NCBI GenBank assembly: GCA_008690995.1
Contig: VRMN01000002.1
Span: 620,001 to 684,000 of the forward strand
Reading direction: 5' to 3'
Source of the DNA: Porphyridium purpureum
Lineage: Eukaryota > Rhodophyta > Bangiophyceae > Porphyridiales > Porphyridiaceae
Length of the DNA: 64,000 nt
The notes under the pieces were generated by a model. The model did no database searches, had not been told where the DNA came from, and was given only the letters and a program-made list of their open reading frames with translations. The first letter of the stretch is position 1, and the number at the start of each line of letters is the position of its first letter. The position numbers and the translations under genes are program-made. Below are positions 7,906 through 17,800 of this stretch, piece by piece.

Positions 7906-9882
7906 CTACGCCAGTTTTGCGACAACGTGCTCCTTCACTCCGCCAGCGCTGCTTTCCGGCACGGACGGCGTCGCTTGCGCCTTCACAAGGCTCTCGGTGA
8001 GGGGCAGCTGGTTGTACAGGTCGAGCAGCATGTCTCGGCACGGGATCACCGCACCCAACTTCATACATATTAGATATGCCCCGCTCAGCCGCCGGTGCAA
8101 AGAATATGCCTCCTTCGGTGGCGGACACAGGCGATGGTCCATCAGAGTCTTTCCGAAGGAAGCCGTGCGCCCGGCCACGTTTTGTGCCCGAAAGTCGTAC
8201 AGCTTGGACCTGCTGCTAAACGGCTCTCCCACAACAAAGGCAGCCGCAACGTGAGCGTCGAGCATCGTCTTACCTTCCTCCCCTGTCAGGAAACCCAGCT
8301 CCCGGGAGTAGTGCAAGATACCGTCTCGATCCTGCTCGGCACATGCATAGACCATTCGGCAGTACAGATCCACAAACGCGCGTGGAAACTCGCGTGCCGC
8401 GCCAAAGTCGAGAAGCGTGAGTTTCTCCGACTCCTTGTCGTAGAAAAAGTTGCTGAAGTTCGGATCTGTCTGCATGAAATGAAATTCGAAAAGTTCTCGC
8501 ATCGTGAGCTTCAGCACGAGACTCCCGAGGTGATTCCGTAAATCCTGCGACTCGCCTGCGAACTGATCAATGGGCAAGCCTGGTGCGAATTCTGACGTCA
8601 AAACTCGATTACTGCACAGTTCTGTGATAATGTCTGGGACATGATACGGAAGTTGCCCAGCGAGCATCTTCTTGAATCGCACTTGATTCTCAGCCTCAAG
8701 CTTGTACTGGCACTCGAGATCGAGTTCCTCTTGAGCATACGCAACAATCTCGTCAATGTACGCACTCTTCGGCAGCACACCAGAGTAGGTCACCAGGCGC
8801 TTCAGATTGCCAAGGTCAGATTTTATGCTCCGCGCCACTCCGGGATACTGCACTTTGACAGCAACGTCCCGCCCGTCCTCCAACTTCGCCTTGTGGACCT
8901 GCCCAATGCTCGCTGCAGCAATTGGGGTGGTGTTAAACTCGACGAGGCGCTGCTTCCACTGTTCCCCCAGCTCAGCCGTCAGTACGCCTTCTAACTGGGA
9001 TCGGGGCATAAAATCTGCATTGTGACGTACGCGCTCGAGTGCCTTCACGAGCTCTGGTGAAAGCATGCGCTCGTCCTGAATGCTGAGCATTTGGCCCAGT
9101 TTCAGAGCCGCGCCGCGCATGCGACTCAACGAGCTTGCAATTTGCTCCGCTCCGGCATTCCCAATGTATGCGCGGAGGGGCGATTGCTCGAGCCTTTTCC
9201 CGCTAATGCGCGCTTGCGTTACTTCCTTTGCAGCACCGAACAAGAGCTTCGCACCCAGAGAGCCAAAACCAATCACCCGAGCTAGAGCAGATTCTGGTAC
9301 GGCTACTTCGCGAGGCTGTGGTCGCTGAGACATCGCTGCGCGGTGGTTTGAGTCTGAATTCACTGAAACACTTTGACTTTGTGCACCTTCTTGGTTCCTT
9401 GCGGAAGGTTCATGATTTAGCGGCACTGCTTCAGGGGATTTAAGGTCATGTGGAGGGTCTGTCGCTTCAACGCTCGACGGCTTTCCTGCACCCTCGCCCT
9501 GGAGGTTGATGCGGTCTCTCGATAAATATACGTCGGCACTTGGGAGTGAGTCAGACAATGTTATCTGTCGCACCGAAGTGCTGTCAAACGACATGCCTGG
9601 CCGTCGCAAGTCGTCAAGCGGAGCAGACGTCGGTCCTTGAGCGACATGGGAAGGCTCTTCTACGATTTCATGGACTCGCTTCTCCGCCCCTAGCGGAGGA
9701 CCTGCATGAGCCTCAGCGGCGGCAGCAAATGGCTCGCTCGCAGTTGCAGCCGTGTCTTGTCGTAAATCACCCGGAGGAACCGCGGGCACTGCGCGCATGA
9801 GCACACGCACATGTTCCCGCAACACCATCGCGGCGCCGCGCGCCACGAGGCCCAGGTCGTTCCATGCCACCAGCCGACTCAT
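7906..9882 (-). CDS. COQ8: COQ8/ADCK atypical kinase-like ATPase for ubiquinone synthesis
   Basis: 658 aa, ATG start at 9882. UbiB/ABC1 family protein. The N-terminal ~195 residues are low-complexity and begin with a basic, Arg-containing stretch suited to mitochondrial targeting. The family KxGQ signature reads KLGQMLSIQDE (261-271), and the Ala-rich loop that replaces a glycine loop reads AAASIGQVH (322-330). The catalytic lysine lies in AVKVQYPG (341-348), the catalytic-loop motif in FMQTDPNFSNFFYD, and the metal-binding DFG in LTLLDFGAAREF. All diagnostic motifs are intact, and KLGQMLSIQDE is typical of the mitochondrial COQ8A/B/Coq8 branch rather than plastid ABC1K. Expected role: ATPase supporting the CoQ-synthesis complex on the matrix side of the inner membrane. 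Head-to-head with the DHHC gene. Confidence 0.93.
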   Translation of the reverse strand: MSRLVAWNDLGLVARGAAMVLREHVRVLMRAVPAVPPGDLRQDTAATASEPFAAAAEAHAGPPLGAEKRVHEIVEEPSHVAQGPTSAPLDDLRRPGMSFDSTSVRQITLSDSLPSADVYLSRDRINLQGEGAGKPSSVEATDPPHDLKSPEAVPLNHEPSARNQEGAQSQSVSVNSDSNHRAAMSQRPQPREVAVPESALARVIGFGSLGAKLLFGAAKEVTQARISGKRLEQSPLRAYIGNAGAEQIASSLSRMRGAALKLGQMLSIQDERMLSPELVKALERVRHNADFMPRSQLEGVLTAELGEQWKQRLVEFNTTPIAAASIGQVHKAKLEDGRDVAVKVQYPGVARSIKSDLGNLKRLVTYSGVLPKSAYIDEIVAYAQEELDLECQYKLEAENQVRFKKMLAGQLPYHVPDIITELCSNRVLTSEFAPGLPIDQFAGESQDLRNHLGSLVLKLTMRELFEFHFMQTDPNFSNFFYDKESEKLTLLDFGAAREFPRAFVDLYCRMVYACAEQDRDGILHYSRELGFLTGEEGKTMLDAHVAAAFVVGEPFSSRSKLYDFRAQNVAGRTASFGKTLMDHRLCPPPKEAYSLHRRLSGAYLICMKLGAVIPCRDMLLDLYNQLPLTESLVKAQATPSVPESSAGGVKEHVVAKLA

Positions 9883-10221
9883 GCTTCCGTTCGCCAGACA
9901 CGGCAGCTCACGTAGGACTGTGCGAGCGCCGAGTGCCCTTGACGCATGAACACCCTGCGCGTCGCTGTTTCAATCACGCTACCGGTCCACCAGCTCCTAG
10001 GCTCGCGCGAGGAGCAGACCGAGGCCCTGTGCCCCAGCCGCGACGACCTCCGCCATTTCTACCGCGCAATCGTAGCCTCCACCGCAAACTGCTTGGCGCA
10101 GCGGCTGTGTACAGTTACGCGACAATTTGCGCGCGTGCGGCACGCGAAACCCTAGGAAGGCCAAGCGGAGCGGAAATGACGTCGAGCCGCTGGTAGCGTT
10201 CGGCAGCGCTGCGTGGGCCCG
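9883..10221. promoter_or_regulatory. Divergent promoter region of COQ8 and the DHHC gene
   Basis: 339 bp between two outward ATGs. A TGTACAGT site lies at 10108-10115 and a TGACGTC (CRE half-palindrome type) near 10177. No gene seen. Confidence 0.45.
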
Positions 10222-11070
10222 ATGAGAGGCCATGTGCTGCAAGCAGCGGGATACTTTGCAGTCCTGACTGCTCTTCTGTGGTCAAGCGCGCAGCTGCTCG
10301 GAGATCGCCTGCCCCCGGAAGCGGGACTGTTTGGTCGTCCGCAAATGGCCGCATTGTACTGGGCCGTTTCTACCTTTTTCTGGCTTCTGATCAGCAACTC
10401 GGATCCGGGGGCTCTCAATGTTGCTGCCAGGGGCTCCAATCCTGAACCGTCAAGAGCAGACGATGATCCCGCAAAGCCTCGAACAATGCATGTGTATGCG
10501 TACGATCGTGTTATGCATCGCCCGACCAGCTGCGATATATGCAAGATTCAGAAGCCTGCACGGGCCAAGCATTGTCACGTCTGCAATCGATGCGTCGCGC
10601 GCTTTGATCACCACTGCGGCTGGATCAATACATGTGTTGGTCTGCGCAACATGCGATTCTTTCTTCTTTTCTTAATCTGGCACATTTTGATCATGCTTCA
10701 TGGATTTATTCTGGGACTTGTTGTGCTGAGACGGCAAGTTGTGGACGAGATTATGCACAGAATGGAAGAGATGGCAATCAGTACCGAAGCCTTCGAATTC
10801 TTCAATCGTGGAAAACTTTGGCCAACGACGGGGGTCCCTTTGTTCATGGAAATGCGCGTCGCTTACCACACAGAGTTTCGTGTCTTCACCCTGGTGTCAG
10901 TTCTCTTCCTCATGGCCTGCACCGTTTTGGGACTGCTCATTTATCACATGTATCTTGTGCTCGTAAATCAAACCACATACGAGCGACTTCGGTACGGCAT
11001 GCATCGAAAACGAAATGAAAATGTGTATGATCGTGGCTTCAAGCACAACATACAGGAGATTTTGTTTTAA
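10222..11070 (+). CDS. DHHC-type protein S-palmitoyltransferase
   Basis: 282 aa; the ATG at 10222 is the first in frame. Transfers palmitate from CoA to protein cysteines in endomembranes. Two N-terminal membrane segments (about 8-26 and 44-59) are followed by DPG (61-63), then the zinc-binding cysteine-rich domain starting [19 protein letters not shown] (103-121). The catalytic DHHC is in [14 protein letters not shown] (127-140), with Cys132 as the acyl-accepting residue. Two more membrane segments follow (about 144-170 and 220-250). The WINTCVG form and the short size resemble ZDHHC4-like enzymes. The Cys/His set is complete, so activity is expected. Substrates cannot be deduced. Confidence 0.93.
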   Translation: MRGHVLQAAGYFAVLTALLWSSAQLLGDRLPPEAGLFGRPQMAALYWAVSTFFWLLISNSDPGALNVAARGSNPEPSRADDDPAKPRTMHVYAYDRVMHRPTSCDICKIQKPARAKHCHVCNRCVARFDHHCGWINTCVGLRNMRFFLLFLIWHILIMLHGFILGLVVLRRQVVDEIMHRMEEMAISTEAFEFFNRGKLWPTTGVPLFMEMRVAYHTEFRVFTLVSVLFLMACTVLGLLIYHMYLVLVNQTTYERLRYGMHRKRNENVYDRGFKHNIQEILF

Positions 11071-11288
11071 AGCGACCACCGATGACAATGTATTATTTTT
11101 CCGGCGCACACAAAACACAGAGCTGGACGGACTGGGGTCATGCGTAGTAAGGTAGCATCGGACCAGTATGGTGGCTTCATGTTGGAGTTCCTCGAATATA
11201 AAGACTCACCAATGCCAAGCGACTCCGCACGCCCACCGATTTGTTTGATCTGATCATTGAGGGATTTCCTTGACGCATAGAAAAGAGG
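11071..11288. other. Intergenic between convergent genes
   Basis: 218 bp separating the stops of the DHHC and homeodomain genes. AT-richer than the flanks and presumably 3' UTRs. Nothing else seen. Confidence 0.4.
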
Positions 11289-12368
11289 TCATTCAAGAAA
11301 TAGTCCAACGTGTTCATCTATGGTTGGCTTGATGTTCGAGCCTGCGTCTTCTTTCCGGCGCTTCATAACTCGCTCAGCACGAACATCCTTGTCTAAGACC
11401 AAAACTCTTTCAGGGCAAATAAATGTCACCAGCGGCCTCCAGAAACGCATGCGTGCATTAATGAACCAGTTCGCGATTTGCATTTCGCTCAAACCGGTCT
11501 GCTGAGCTAGCTGCTCCTTCTCGGCTTTCTTCGGATAAGGTTTGAGAATGTTGTCAAAGAGCCACATCCAGAGTACACTGGACGAATCTAGCCTGCCGAA
11601 ACTTTTCCCGAAAAGCATTCGCTGAACGTTCCAGGCCCTCACTTTCATCGCGCACGAGATATACGAGCGAATCAACTTCTGACGTGCACGTAAAAAGGTC
11701 ATCACAATTTCTCTACGTCTCTCATGTATTTCAACATCCGGAACAAGCCGAAAGTCTTTCTGAAGCTCAAGCTCCTCCGTCAAATAGAAGGAATACGCTA
11801 CGCAGCGCGCGCGCATCAGCTGCAATCTTTTCTTAAATTCCTCGAATTCCGCTTCATGAGACACGGCATATAAGTTCTCCTGCACTCGCGCTCCAGGAAA
11901 CACCCGCGCAGCAACGCGCGCGCTGCTTCCCAACTGAAACTTCCCATTCACAAGAATATCAACGTCTTCATCCGTTCCCGGGTACGCTAGTGGGACTTCG
12001 TCTTCCTGCATCGCGTATGCAAATGCTCGAGACTCTACGTTTCCACGGACAAGGTCAACGACTCCGGGCTTGTCCGCAAGCAGAAGTTCGAGCTGGTGAA
12101 TACTTTCTCGGCAGGGAAGCAGCCATTGATGTTCATCAGAGGCACATGAGGAAGGGACGAAGCTTGCCCCGACATCTAATTGAGTCACGTTGCGGAAGGG
12201 CTGAGCAGCGGCTGAGTTTGCGCGAGCCATGATGCAAAGAGGTGACACCAGCAGCAATCCGAACCCACTGCGGCAAAGAGCTCTCGCCTTCTCGCGCGCC
12301 AATGTGGCCTGCGATCGAAGATATCGACAGTTTCGCTCGTGCACTACTCGTTCGAAGTCTCCAATCAT
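11289..12368 (-). CDS. TALE-class homeodomain transcription factor
   Basis: 359 aa from ATG 12368; a second candidate start is the ATG at 12230 (MARANSAAAQ). The homeodomain is C-terminal, about residues 255-315: LWMWLFDNILKPYPKKAEKE contains the PYP three-residue loop extension that defines TALE proteins, and helix 3 is IANWFINARMRFW. The upstream region (170-250) is predicted helical and charged (EFEEFKKRLQLMRARC, HERRREIVMTFLRARQ), the position of MEIS/KNOX-type partner-binding domains, but I cannot assign a named domain. Binds DNA in the nucleus, usually as a heterodimer. In algae and plants TALE pairs control the haploid-to-diploid transition, so a life-cycle role is possible (inference). 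Confidence 0.9.
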   Translation of the reverse strand: MIGDFERVVHERNCRYLRSQATLAREKARALCRSGFGLLLVSPLCIMARANSAAAQPFRNVTQLDVGASFVPSSCASDEHQWLLPCRESIHQLELLLADKPGVVDLVRGNVESRAFAYAMQEDEVPLAYPGTDEDVDILVNGKFQLGSSARVAARVFPGARVQENLYAVSHEAEFEEFKKRLQLMRARCVAYSFYLTEELELQKDFRLVPDVEIHERRREIVMTFLRARQKLIRSYISCAMKVRAWNVQRMLFGKSFGRLDSSSVLWMWLFDNILKPYPKKAEKEQLAQQTGLSEMQIANWFINARMRFWRPLVTFICPERVLVLDKDVRAERVMKRRKEDAGSNIKPTIDEHVGLFLE

Positions 12369-13005
12369 AAGTGACAAGTCGAACGTCACTGCGCGCCTGT
12401 GGTCTCACGTCTTTCCGTATTCTGTTCTTCATGTTCTCGGTGAGACTAAGGAACTGTTGACGCTAGTAAAGAGTCGATTATACTGGCAACTTCTCCTCAA
12501 CCGCAGTGATATCATACAGCACAAGACCTTCGCGAAAGCACGTGGGCACGTCGTGACGTACCTTTAACCATTCTCCGAGACCACGCCCGGGCAACGAAGA
12601 TGTCGCATAGGATGGATATCCGCGTGGCGGCCCCCCGCGAGCTTGTGGCAAATTTAGAATTCGTAGCCATCCACGGCGCGATCCAAAGGAATCGCGCTCG
12701 TGTTCTGGATCACTCGAGAATGCACGAGGAAACCGCGCTCCGACCTCCCGGTCTGCAGCGTCAAAAATTCCATTGCAGGAGCACCACCAGATCCAAGTAG
12801 AGCGGCAAATTCACTACCAACTTGCTCTGCCGGGTTTCAGAACAGTCGCCCAGCACTCTGAGTGCATCCCCTTGCTGTGCCGGGCGTACGCTGTCGCTCT
12901 CTTCTCTTTGAGCAGGGGCCAGGGGAGCAAACGTTCGGGTCAAGCATTTTTGCAGGCAGCTTCCGTGGCTGAAAGCTGTGAGCCAAGTTCTTGGCACGGA
13001 TCACA
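12369..13005. other. Divergent intergenic between homeodomain and YbaK genes
   Basis: 637 bp. Short frames on both strands show no recognisable domain and no good start context. Presumably promoters of both genes. Confidence 0.35.
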
Positions 13006-13695
13006 ATGGCAGCCTCCGAGCGCTTGCTGGTGCTGGAGGGGCAAGTGTCTGCGCTGCGAGAATCTGTACGGGTTGCACGGGATCTGAGCGCAGGGGAAGA
13101 AGAGGTTCAAATTGCGCTTTGGGATGCGTTTGCTGTGCGCATGCAACTGTTAGCTGTTGAACGCGGCTTCACGACGAGCTACTTCCGGCGCTGTCCGAAG
13201 GACTATTACGAAATGAGCCTTGAACAGCGGCGCGCGCTGCTGGGAGCGGAAAGCGTGGCGCAGCTGTGTAAAAGCGTGGTTTTCGAGAACTCGCGCTGGC
13301 CCGAGTACTCGTCGAAGTTTGGTGTCTCTGATCCATTCTCGTGGACGTATCCGCGGTATGTAGTGATGGTAGTGCAGTATATTCGCAAGTTAGACACGGA
13401 CGGAGCTGCGCGGATGCTGGCCGCGCGCAGCTCCGAGCTCAGCAACGAGAAGGTTCCTCGTGCTGCTTTCAATTTGAGGCTGGCGGAGGACGTGGAGACT
13501 CTCACCTCATACGGGCCGAATGCCGTGACGCTGTTAGGAACCATGGTACAGCGCATGCCGACCATTGTGTCAAAGCATATTTCCAGGCTCGACTCCATCT
13601 GGCTGGGCGGGGGCCAGGTCGATCTGAAGTGGCACGTGGGCGTATCGGACCTGATACAAACCGTCCGTCCGTTCTTGGGCGATGTTGCAATTTGA
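13006..13695 (+). CDS. YbaK/EbsC-domain protein (aminoacyl-tRNA deacylase-like)
   Basis: 229 aa, ATG at 13006. The N-terminal ~60 residues are helical (possible coiled coil, LEGQVSALRESVRVARDLSA). The YbaK fold begins near residue 75 with AQLCKSVVFEN, which carries the conserved lysine of this editing domain. Next come the strands YVVMVVQYIRKLD and LRLAEDVETLTSYGPNAVTL (the usual glycine/proline loop), then DSIWLGGGQVDLKWHVGVSDL, matching the terminal G-G-x(n)-H/K-G-V core. Family members hydrolyse mis-charged tRNA (Cys-tRNAPro or Ala-tRNAPro). This eukaryotic subfamily with an N-terminal helix is widespread in plants and protists, with unproven substrate. Function by family only. Confidence 0.75.
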   Translation: MAASERLLVLEGQVSALRESVRVARDLSAGEEEVQIALWDAFAVRMQLLAVERGFTTSYFRRCPKDYYEMSLEQRRALLGAESVAQLCKSVVFENSRWPEYSSKFGVSDPFSWTYPRYVVMVVQYIRKLDTDGAARMLAARSSELSNEKVPRAAFNLRLAEDVETLTSYGPNAVTLLGTMVQRMPTIVSKHISRLDSIWLGGGQVDLKWHVGVSDLIQTVRPFLGDVAI

Positions 13696-13829
13696 GCGTC
13701 AGCGAGCGCCCGGCTCGTCCGTGCGCACAGGCGCCGCGCACCCCGACGACCCACGCCGCCTTCCACCCCCGTCTCTTTCCTCCACGCGTCATGCGTGCAA
13801 GTAAAAGCCGTGCAAGTGCCGCCCTTGTA

Positions 13830-15270
13830 AAGTGCGGACAAATAGGATAGGACCCCCCCAAGTTTTTCTGGACTTTATAATAAATTCGATCGTTTTACTA
13901 TGTAAGGCGGTGTTCTCCACTGGTGGTACAGTGAAAAGCGCGCACAAAAAGGATAGGACCGGGAACAATATCAGCGACAATCCAAGGCTGCGCGTGGACA
14001 GGCGGCACGAATTTTGATCTTCGTGTGCGCTCATCTGCGACACCATCGCCCAGGTACCATGCGACGCAAATGCGGACTCTCAGAGCGCGGAAAAAGAGCC
14101 ATTTTGGCCTTCAAGGCAGCATGCGACGCTCTGCAGGGAATATCGCGTAAGATAAACCGCTCCGGTAGCGCAATTCGCCGCTTCTCAGCAGGTACTGATG
14201 CCTACAGTCTCAAGTACACTTCCACCAACCCGTCGAAGCTCACGCCGGCCGTTGTCGAAAGGATCACGAATAGTGAAAGTTTGAGCGAGCTTTTCAAAAG
14301 GCGTGACCGGTAGCCGAGGATCTGCTCCTGCGAAGGAAAAACTATTGCATCATGGACCACAGTCCGGAGCGCAATGCACCAGCAACATACCTTCCATCGT
14401 GTGGTGAATAATCTGTCTTTTGACACTCGACCGAAAGCTAGCAAGACTTGATTGTGCCAGAGCTCAAACGTCGTTTCGTGAAAAGTGAAAGAAGATTGTT
14501 TCTTCTGACGGGAAAAGGTTCGATTTCGATGTGCTCAGATGTCTTTCACGCCGCATGGTCAAATGAGGTGGACGATACTCATTCGTGCTGGTCTAATTAT
14601 ACTGCGGGGGAAGCATCATGATCTGGGGCAAAATTTGAGCTGTAAACGTTTGTGTTTGCACATTGGTGAAGGCAGAGTGAGTGCAGATAGGTACGTGCGC
14701 ATGTTGCAGGGCAAAGAGAAGCTTCAGAAACGCCGCGATTTAGAGAACCATGGCTTCATATGGGTGAAAGAAAATACGAAGCGGCAAACTGCTGACCAAG
14801 AAGGCAGCACTTTCGAAGCAGCCATGTCCACATTATGGAGTGGTTTGAGTACTTTTCAGACTTCAGCATGGTTGCAAACGTCTGAGGAATACAGACCGCA
14901 AGATTATTGGGGACCAAAGGCAGTACGCGACCGTGGATCGGCTAAAGAGTGCTGTTTTTGCTGCGCAAGGCGCTGTTGAGCTGGCTAGCTTCAACATACT
15001 GCATTTGTCAGTGGAAAATCGAATGTGGAGATGTGCGCAACGTCAGCGTGCATAGGTGGGAGGCAATCCGAGTCGATTTCGCCTGCGCCTTGCTGCGCAA
15101 TTGCACGCACAAAGTTGGGGGTCCTATCCTATTTGACCATCTTTTTTGTCCTTTTTCCGTGCCCTTCTTCCGTTTCTTGTCCTTTTCATACTAAAACACT
15201 TTATTTTTAATATAAAACTCTGAAATTGAGTATAAAATTGTGGGGGGTCCTATCCATTCTGGTCGCACTT
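13830..15270 (+). mobile_element. Decayed Tc3-like (Tc1/mariner) DNA transposon with double terminal repeats
   Basis: 1441 bp flanked by TA on both sides (13828-13829 and 15271-15272), the Tc1/mariner target duplication. The left end reads AAGTGCGGACAAATAGGATA and the right end, reversed, AAGTGCGACCAGAATGGATA; similarity covers ~31 bp. The core GGATAGGACC occurs at 13845-13854 and again at 13951-13960. Its complement lies at 15120-15129 and 15246-15255, giving an outer and an inner site at each end (IR/DR layout). The interior encodes a broken transposase. The N-terminal helix-turn-helix is readable at 14059-14313. Further on, GGSIMIWG (about 14605) matches the conserved motif between the first two catalytic acids. 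Multiple in-frame stops and shifts show it cannot make transposase now. Confidence 0.88.
14059..14313 (+). pseudogene. Transposase N-terminal DNA-binding remnant (Tc3-like)
   Basis: 84 codons from ATG 14059. LSERGKRAILAFK, then GISRKINRSGSAIRRF, then KLTPAVVERI follow the Tc3 transposase bipartite helix-turn-helix (Tc3 has MSRKISRSRHCIRVYL at the same place). The reading frame stops where the second helix-turn-helix should continue. Later segments of the transposase, including GGSIMIWG and a diluted QxNAAIxRT segment near 14730, persist only as interrupted fragments to about 15050. Confidence 0.75.
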
Positions 15271-15714
15271 TACTACAACTGTACCCGGCGCCGATCTCCA
15301 AACGGGCGCGAACTGCGATTTTCAGCGCGGCGCGGGCGCTGCGGCGATTCCGTGCACGCAGTGCGGTCGAGTGGCACGGAGGTTGGCGGTGCGCCGAACA
15401 GACTGTTAGTTGTTGTGCGATTCACGGGACGTGCCTCGCGAGCAGACGGCCCTGCACCCACAGCAGAGACGAGTGCGGGTCTCCCAGGCATCTGGTATCC
15501 CGGCCCCCTTCGCGACGCGCCCAAGGCAAAGCCAAGGCGTAGTACGCATTTTCATTGCTGTTGGACAAACGGGACGCGGCGCTTTCTCGGGCGAGGGAGA
15601 GGGAGAGAAGCACAGAGAGAAAGAGCGCTTCTGTGAACTATCTCATATCATCGACCATCGTTGGAAGTCATTCGGCTCGCTCGCGCTTGCGCGCTATTCG
15701 TGCTCAGCTTGCTC
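15271..15714. other. Upstream region of the sigma factor gene
   Basis: 444 bp from the transposon edge to the sigma ATG. ACTGTACC lies 6 bp outside the transposon (15277-15284), and a GA-rich stretch (15593-15630) lies in the presumed leader. The frame is open upstream of the chosen ATG but lacks another ATG. The transposon insertion therefore sits directly against this promoter region. Confidence 0.4.
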
Positions 15715-17688
15715 ATGAGTATCTTGGATGGGGGCGGCAGCTGCCGAAGCAGTGCGGAGCTTGCGGGTACAGATTGTTCCGCTCTCAAGCGGGGAAGCTC
15801 AAGGTCGAGGAGCGGTCGGGAAGTTGGTCTTATGGACGGCCAATTCTCATGTGCTCTGTGTTTTCAGAGACCGCTGTCCGTGCGACGGTGGCTTCTTTCG
15901 CGAGCGGATGCAGAGCACATGCAGAGACCTTTCTTATGCGGAATGAGGCCGCCCTCTTCTACGTACTCACTTTTTCAGCCCTCTGGAAACGGGGGCCGTA
16001 GTCGGATGACTGCGGGGCCAGGAGCTTCATGGACCAGAAGGCACAAGAAGCCGCAGAAAAAGTTCGTGCAGGGAACGTCTGTGCCGCACTTGGCCATAGG
16101 AGCGCTGGCGCGGCCGCGAAACGTGGTCCTCATGGCTGCGGAAGCAGATAATTCCAAAGCCAGAGCAGGAGGTCGAAAGAGCAAGAGTAGAGATTTGCCT
16201 CAGGAAAACACTACTCGCAATGGTTACGGACTAGATCGCCGGGCTCAACAAAAATTCGAAGCTGTTCTGGGGTCCTTACCCGATCTAGATGAGGTAAGCG
16301 GAGAAGCAGGCAGTGAAGCTGGCCCGGTTGCTACAAGAAAGAAAAATTCGGCCCAGCCTCGCGAACAAAAGTCAGCGGCGGAAAAGCCGGAGACACGCGG
16401 ATTGAACGAGAAATCGACAGGCAGCAAGTCGAAGAAAAAGGACGGCTTTCCGTCTGGTTTGAAAAGTACCGCTGCTTTGAACAGTTTCGGTGAGGATGCA
16501 ACCGATGCACAAGTCGGAGGAATTGACTATGACGTGGACAACATCGATCTTGTGCTCGGATCAGAGGCATCGGTGGAAACCAAAATGCCCTCTGCATCTG
16601 TCCGGTCTGTCGACGATATTATCATGAGCTTTTCGAGCTCCTTGAAAGCGTCACTATTGGAAGCTTACGAGGGCGAAGAAAGAACCAGCAGCATCGGCGA
16701 CACAGAGCCCGATGAGGATAAAAGGAGCGCTCTTACAACGTTGGATGATTCTGTGGGCTGGTATTCTCGTCTTATTGGCGATCAAAATCTTCTGAGTTCT
16801 CAGGAAGAAGTTGAACTGTCGAGACAAATTGCGATTCTGCTAGCATGGGAGAGAGAACGAGATGCGCTCGCGGAAACGTTGAACCGCGAACCGTCCGATA
16901 AGGAATGGGCTGCCCACGTAGGCCAAGATGAGGCCTCTTTCGAGAGGGATCTCTTCTTGTACCGCGCGGCTCGAGATCGGATGGTCCTCAGCAATTTGCG
17001 ACTTGTGGTTTCCATCGCAAAGCGGTACACAAGTCGAGGTCTTCCGTTAGGGGATATGATTCAGGAAGGCACGCTCGGACTCATCCGTGCCTCTGAGAAG
17101 TTTGATGGCGAGCGAGGTTTCAAGTTCAGTACGTATGCGACGTGGTGGGTCAAGCAAGCCGTCACACGATCCATTGCAGACAACAGTCGCACCATTCGGT
17201 TGCCTGTGCATTTGTACGAAACGGTGAATGCGATCAAGCGCGCTACGCGAACCCTGAATGAGCAGCACGGTCGTGCACCCACTGATGCTGAATTGTCAAA
17301 GTATATGGGGATGACGATGAAAAAGCTTCGTTCGCTCCGGATTCATATGCAGCCAGTGGTCCCGTTGGACAAGCCGCTGAAGGTTGATGATGGGACAACT
17401 ACGCTGGGAGAAATAATCGAGTGCGAAGATGATCCTCCAGAGGATCGCGTCGAGCAGAGTTTGCTTCGAGAAGACCTCGAACACGTGGTCAATTCCTTGA
17501 GCCCACGCGAAAGAGACGTGGTACGCATGCGGTACGGATTGGATGACGGCCGCGTGAAAACGCTAGAAGAGATCGGACGGGTTTTTGCGGTGACGAAGGA
17601 GCGCGTGCGCCAGATTGAAAACAAGGCGATTCGCAAATTGAGACATCCGTATCGCGCGGGTGTTTTGAGGGATTTTCTGAAGCGTTAG
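15715..17688 (+). CDS. Plastid RNA polymerase sigma-70 factor
   Basis: 657 aa, first in-frame ATG at 15715. Nuclear-encoded promoter-recognition subunit for the bacterial-type RNA polymerase of the plastid. The N-terminal ~330 residues are Ser/Arg/Lys-rich and include the transit peptide. Sigma region 1.2 is about 345-370 (VGWYSRLIGDQNLLSSQEE). Region 2 spans about 420-480 (NLRLVVSIAKRYTSRGLPLG, DMIQEGTLGLIRASEKFD, FSTYATWWVKQAVTR), with a normal -10-binding helix. Region 3 is about 490-560. Region 4 is about 590-650 (LSPRERDVVRMRYGLDD, then VTKERVRQIENKAIRKLR), with the -35-binding helix-turn-helix. All regions are full length, so it is a functional group 1/2 sigma factor. Strongest evidence in the window for a photosynthetic host. 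Confidence 0.95.
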   Translation: MSILDGGGSCRSSAELAGTDCSALKRGSSRSRSGREVGLMDGQFSCALCFQRPLSVRRWLLSRADAEHMQRPFLCGMRPPSSTYSLFQPSGNGGRSRMTAGPGASWTRRHKKPQKKFVQGTSVPHLAIGALARPRNVVLMAAEADNSKARAGGRKSKSRDLPQENTTRNGYGLDRRAQQKFEAVLGSLPDLDEVSGEAGSEAGPVATRKKNSAQPREQKSAAEKPETRGLNEKSTGSKSKKKDGFPSGLKSTAALNSFGEDATDAQVGGIDYDVDNIDLVLGSEASVETKMPSASVRSVDDIIMSFSSSLKASLLEAYEGEERTSSIGDTEPDEDKRSALTTLDDSVGWYSRLIGDQNLLSSQEEVELSRQIAILLAWERERDALAETLNREPSDKEWAAHVGQDEASFERDLFLYRAARDRMVLSNLRLVVSIAKRYTSRGLPLGDMIQEGTLGLIRASEKFDGERGFKFSTYATWWVKQAVTRSIADNSRTIRLPVHLYETVNAIKRATRTLNEQHGRAPTDAELSKYMGMTMKKLRSLRIHMQPVVPLDKPLKVDDGTTTLGEIIECEDDPPEDRVEQSLLREDLEHVVNSLSPRERDVVRMRYGLDDGRVKTLEEIGRVFAVTKERVRQIENKAIRKLRHPYRAGVLRDFLKR

Positions 17689-17800
17689 AGTTTGCGCTTT
17701 CACTGGCGTCGCTTAATGTACATTAAAGTTCTGAATCCTTCGAGCTCGTTCAAGTGAATTGATACTTTTGACGGACACCCATCAGGGAAGTGGCTCATCC

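Noticed and set aside
7460-8128. 222-codon minus frame overlapping the COQ8 3' end
   Set aside because: Overlaps conserved COQ8 codons in another frame and has no recognisable sequence.
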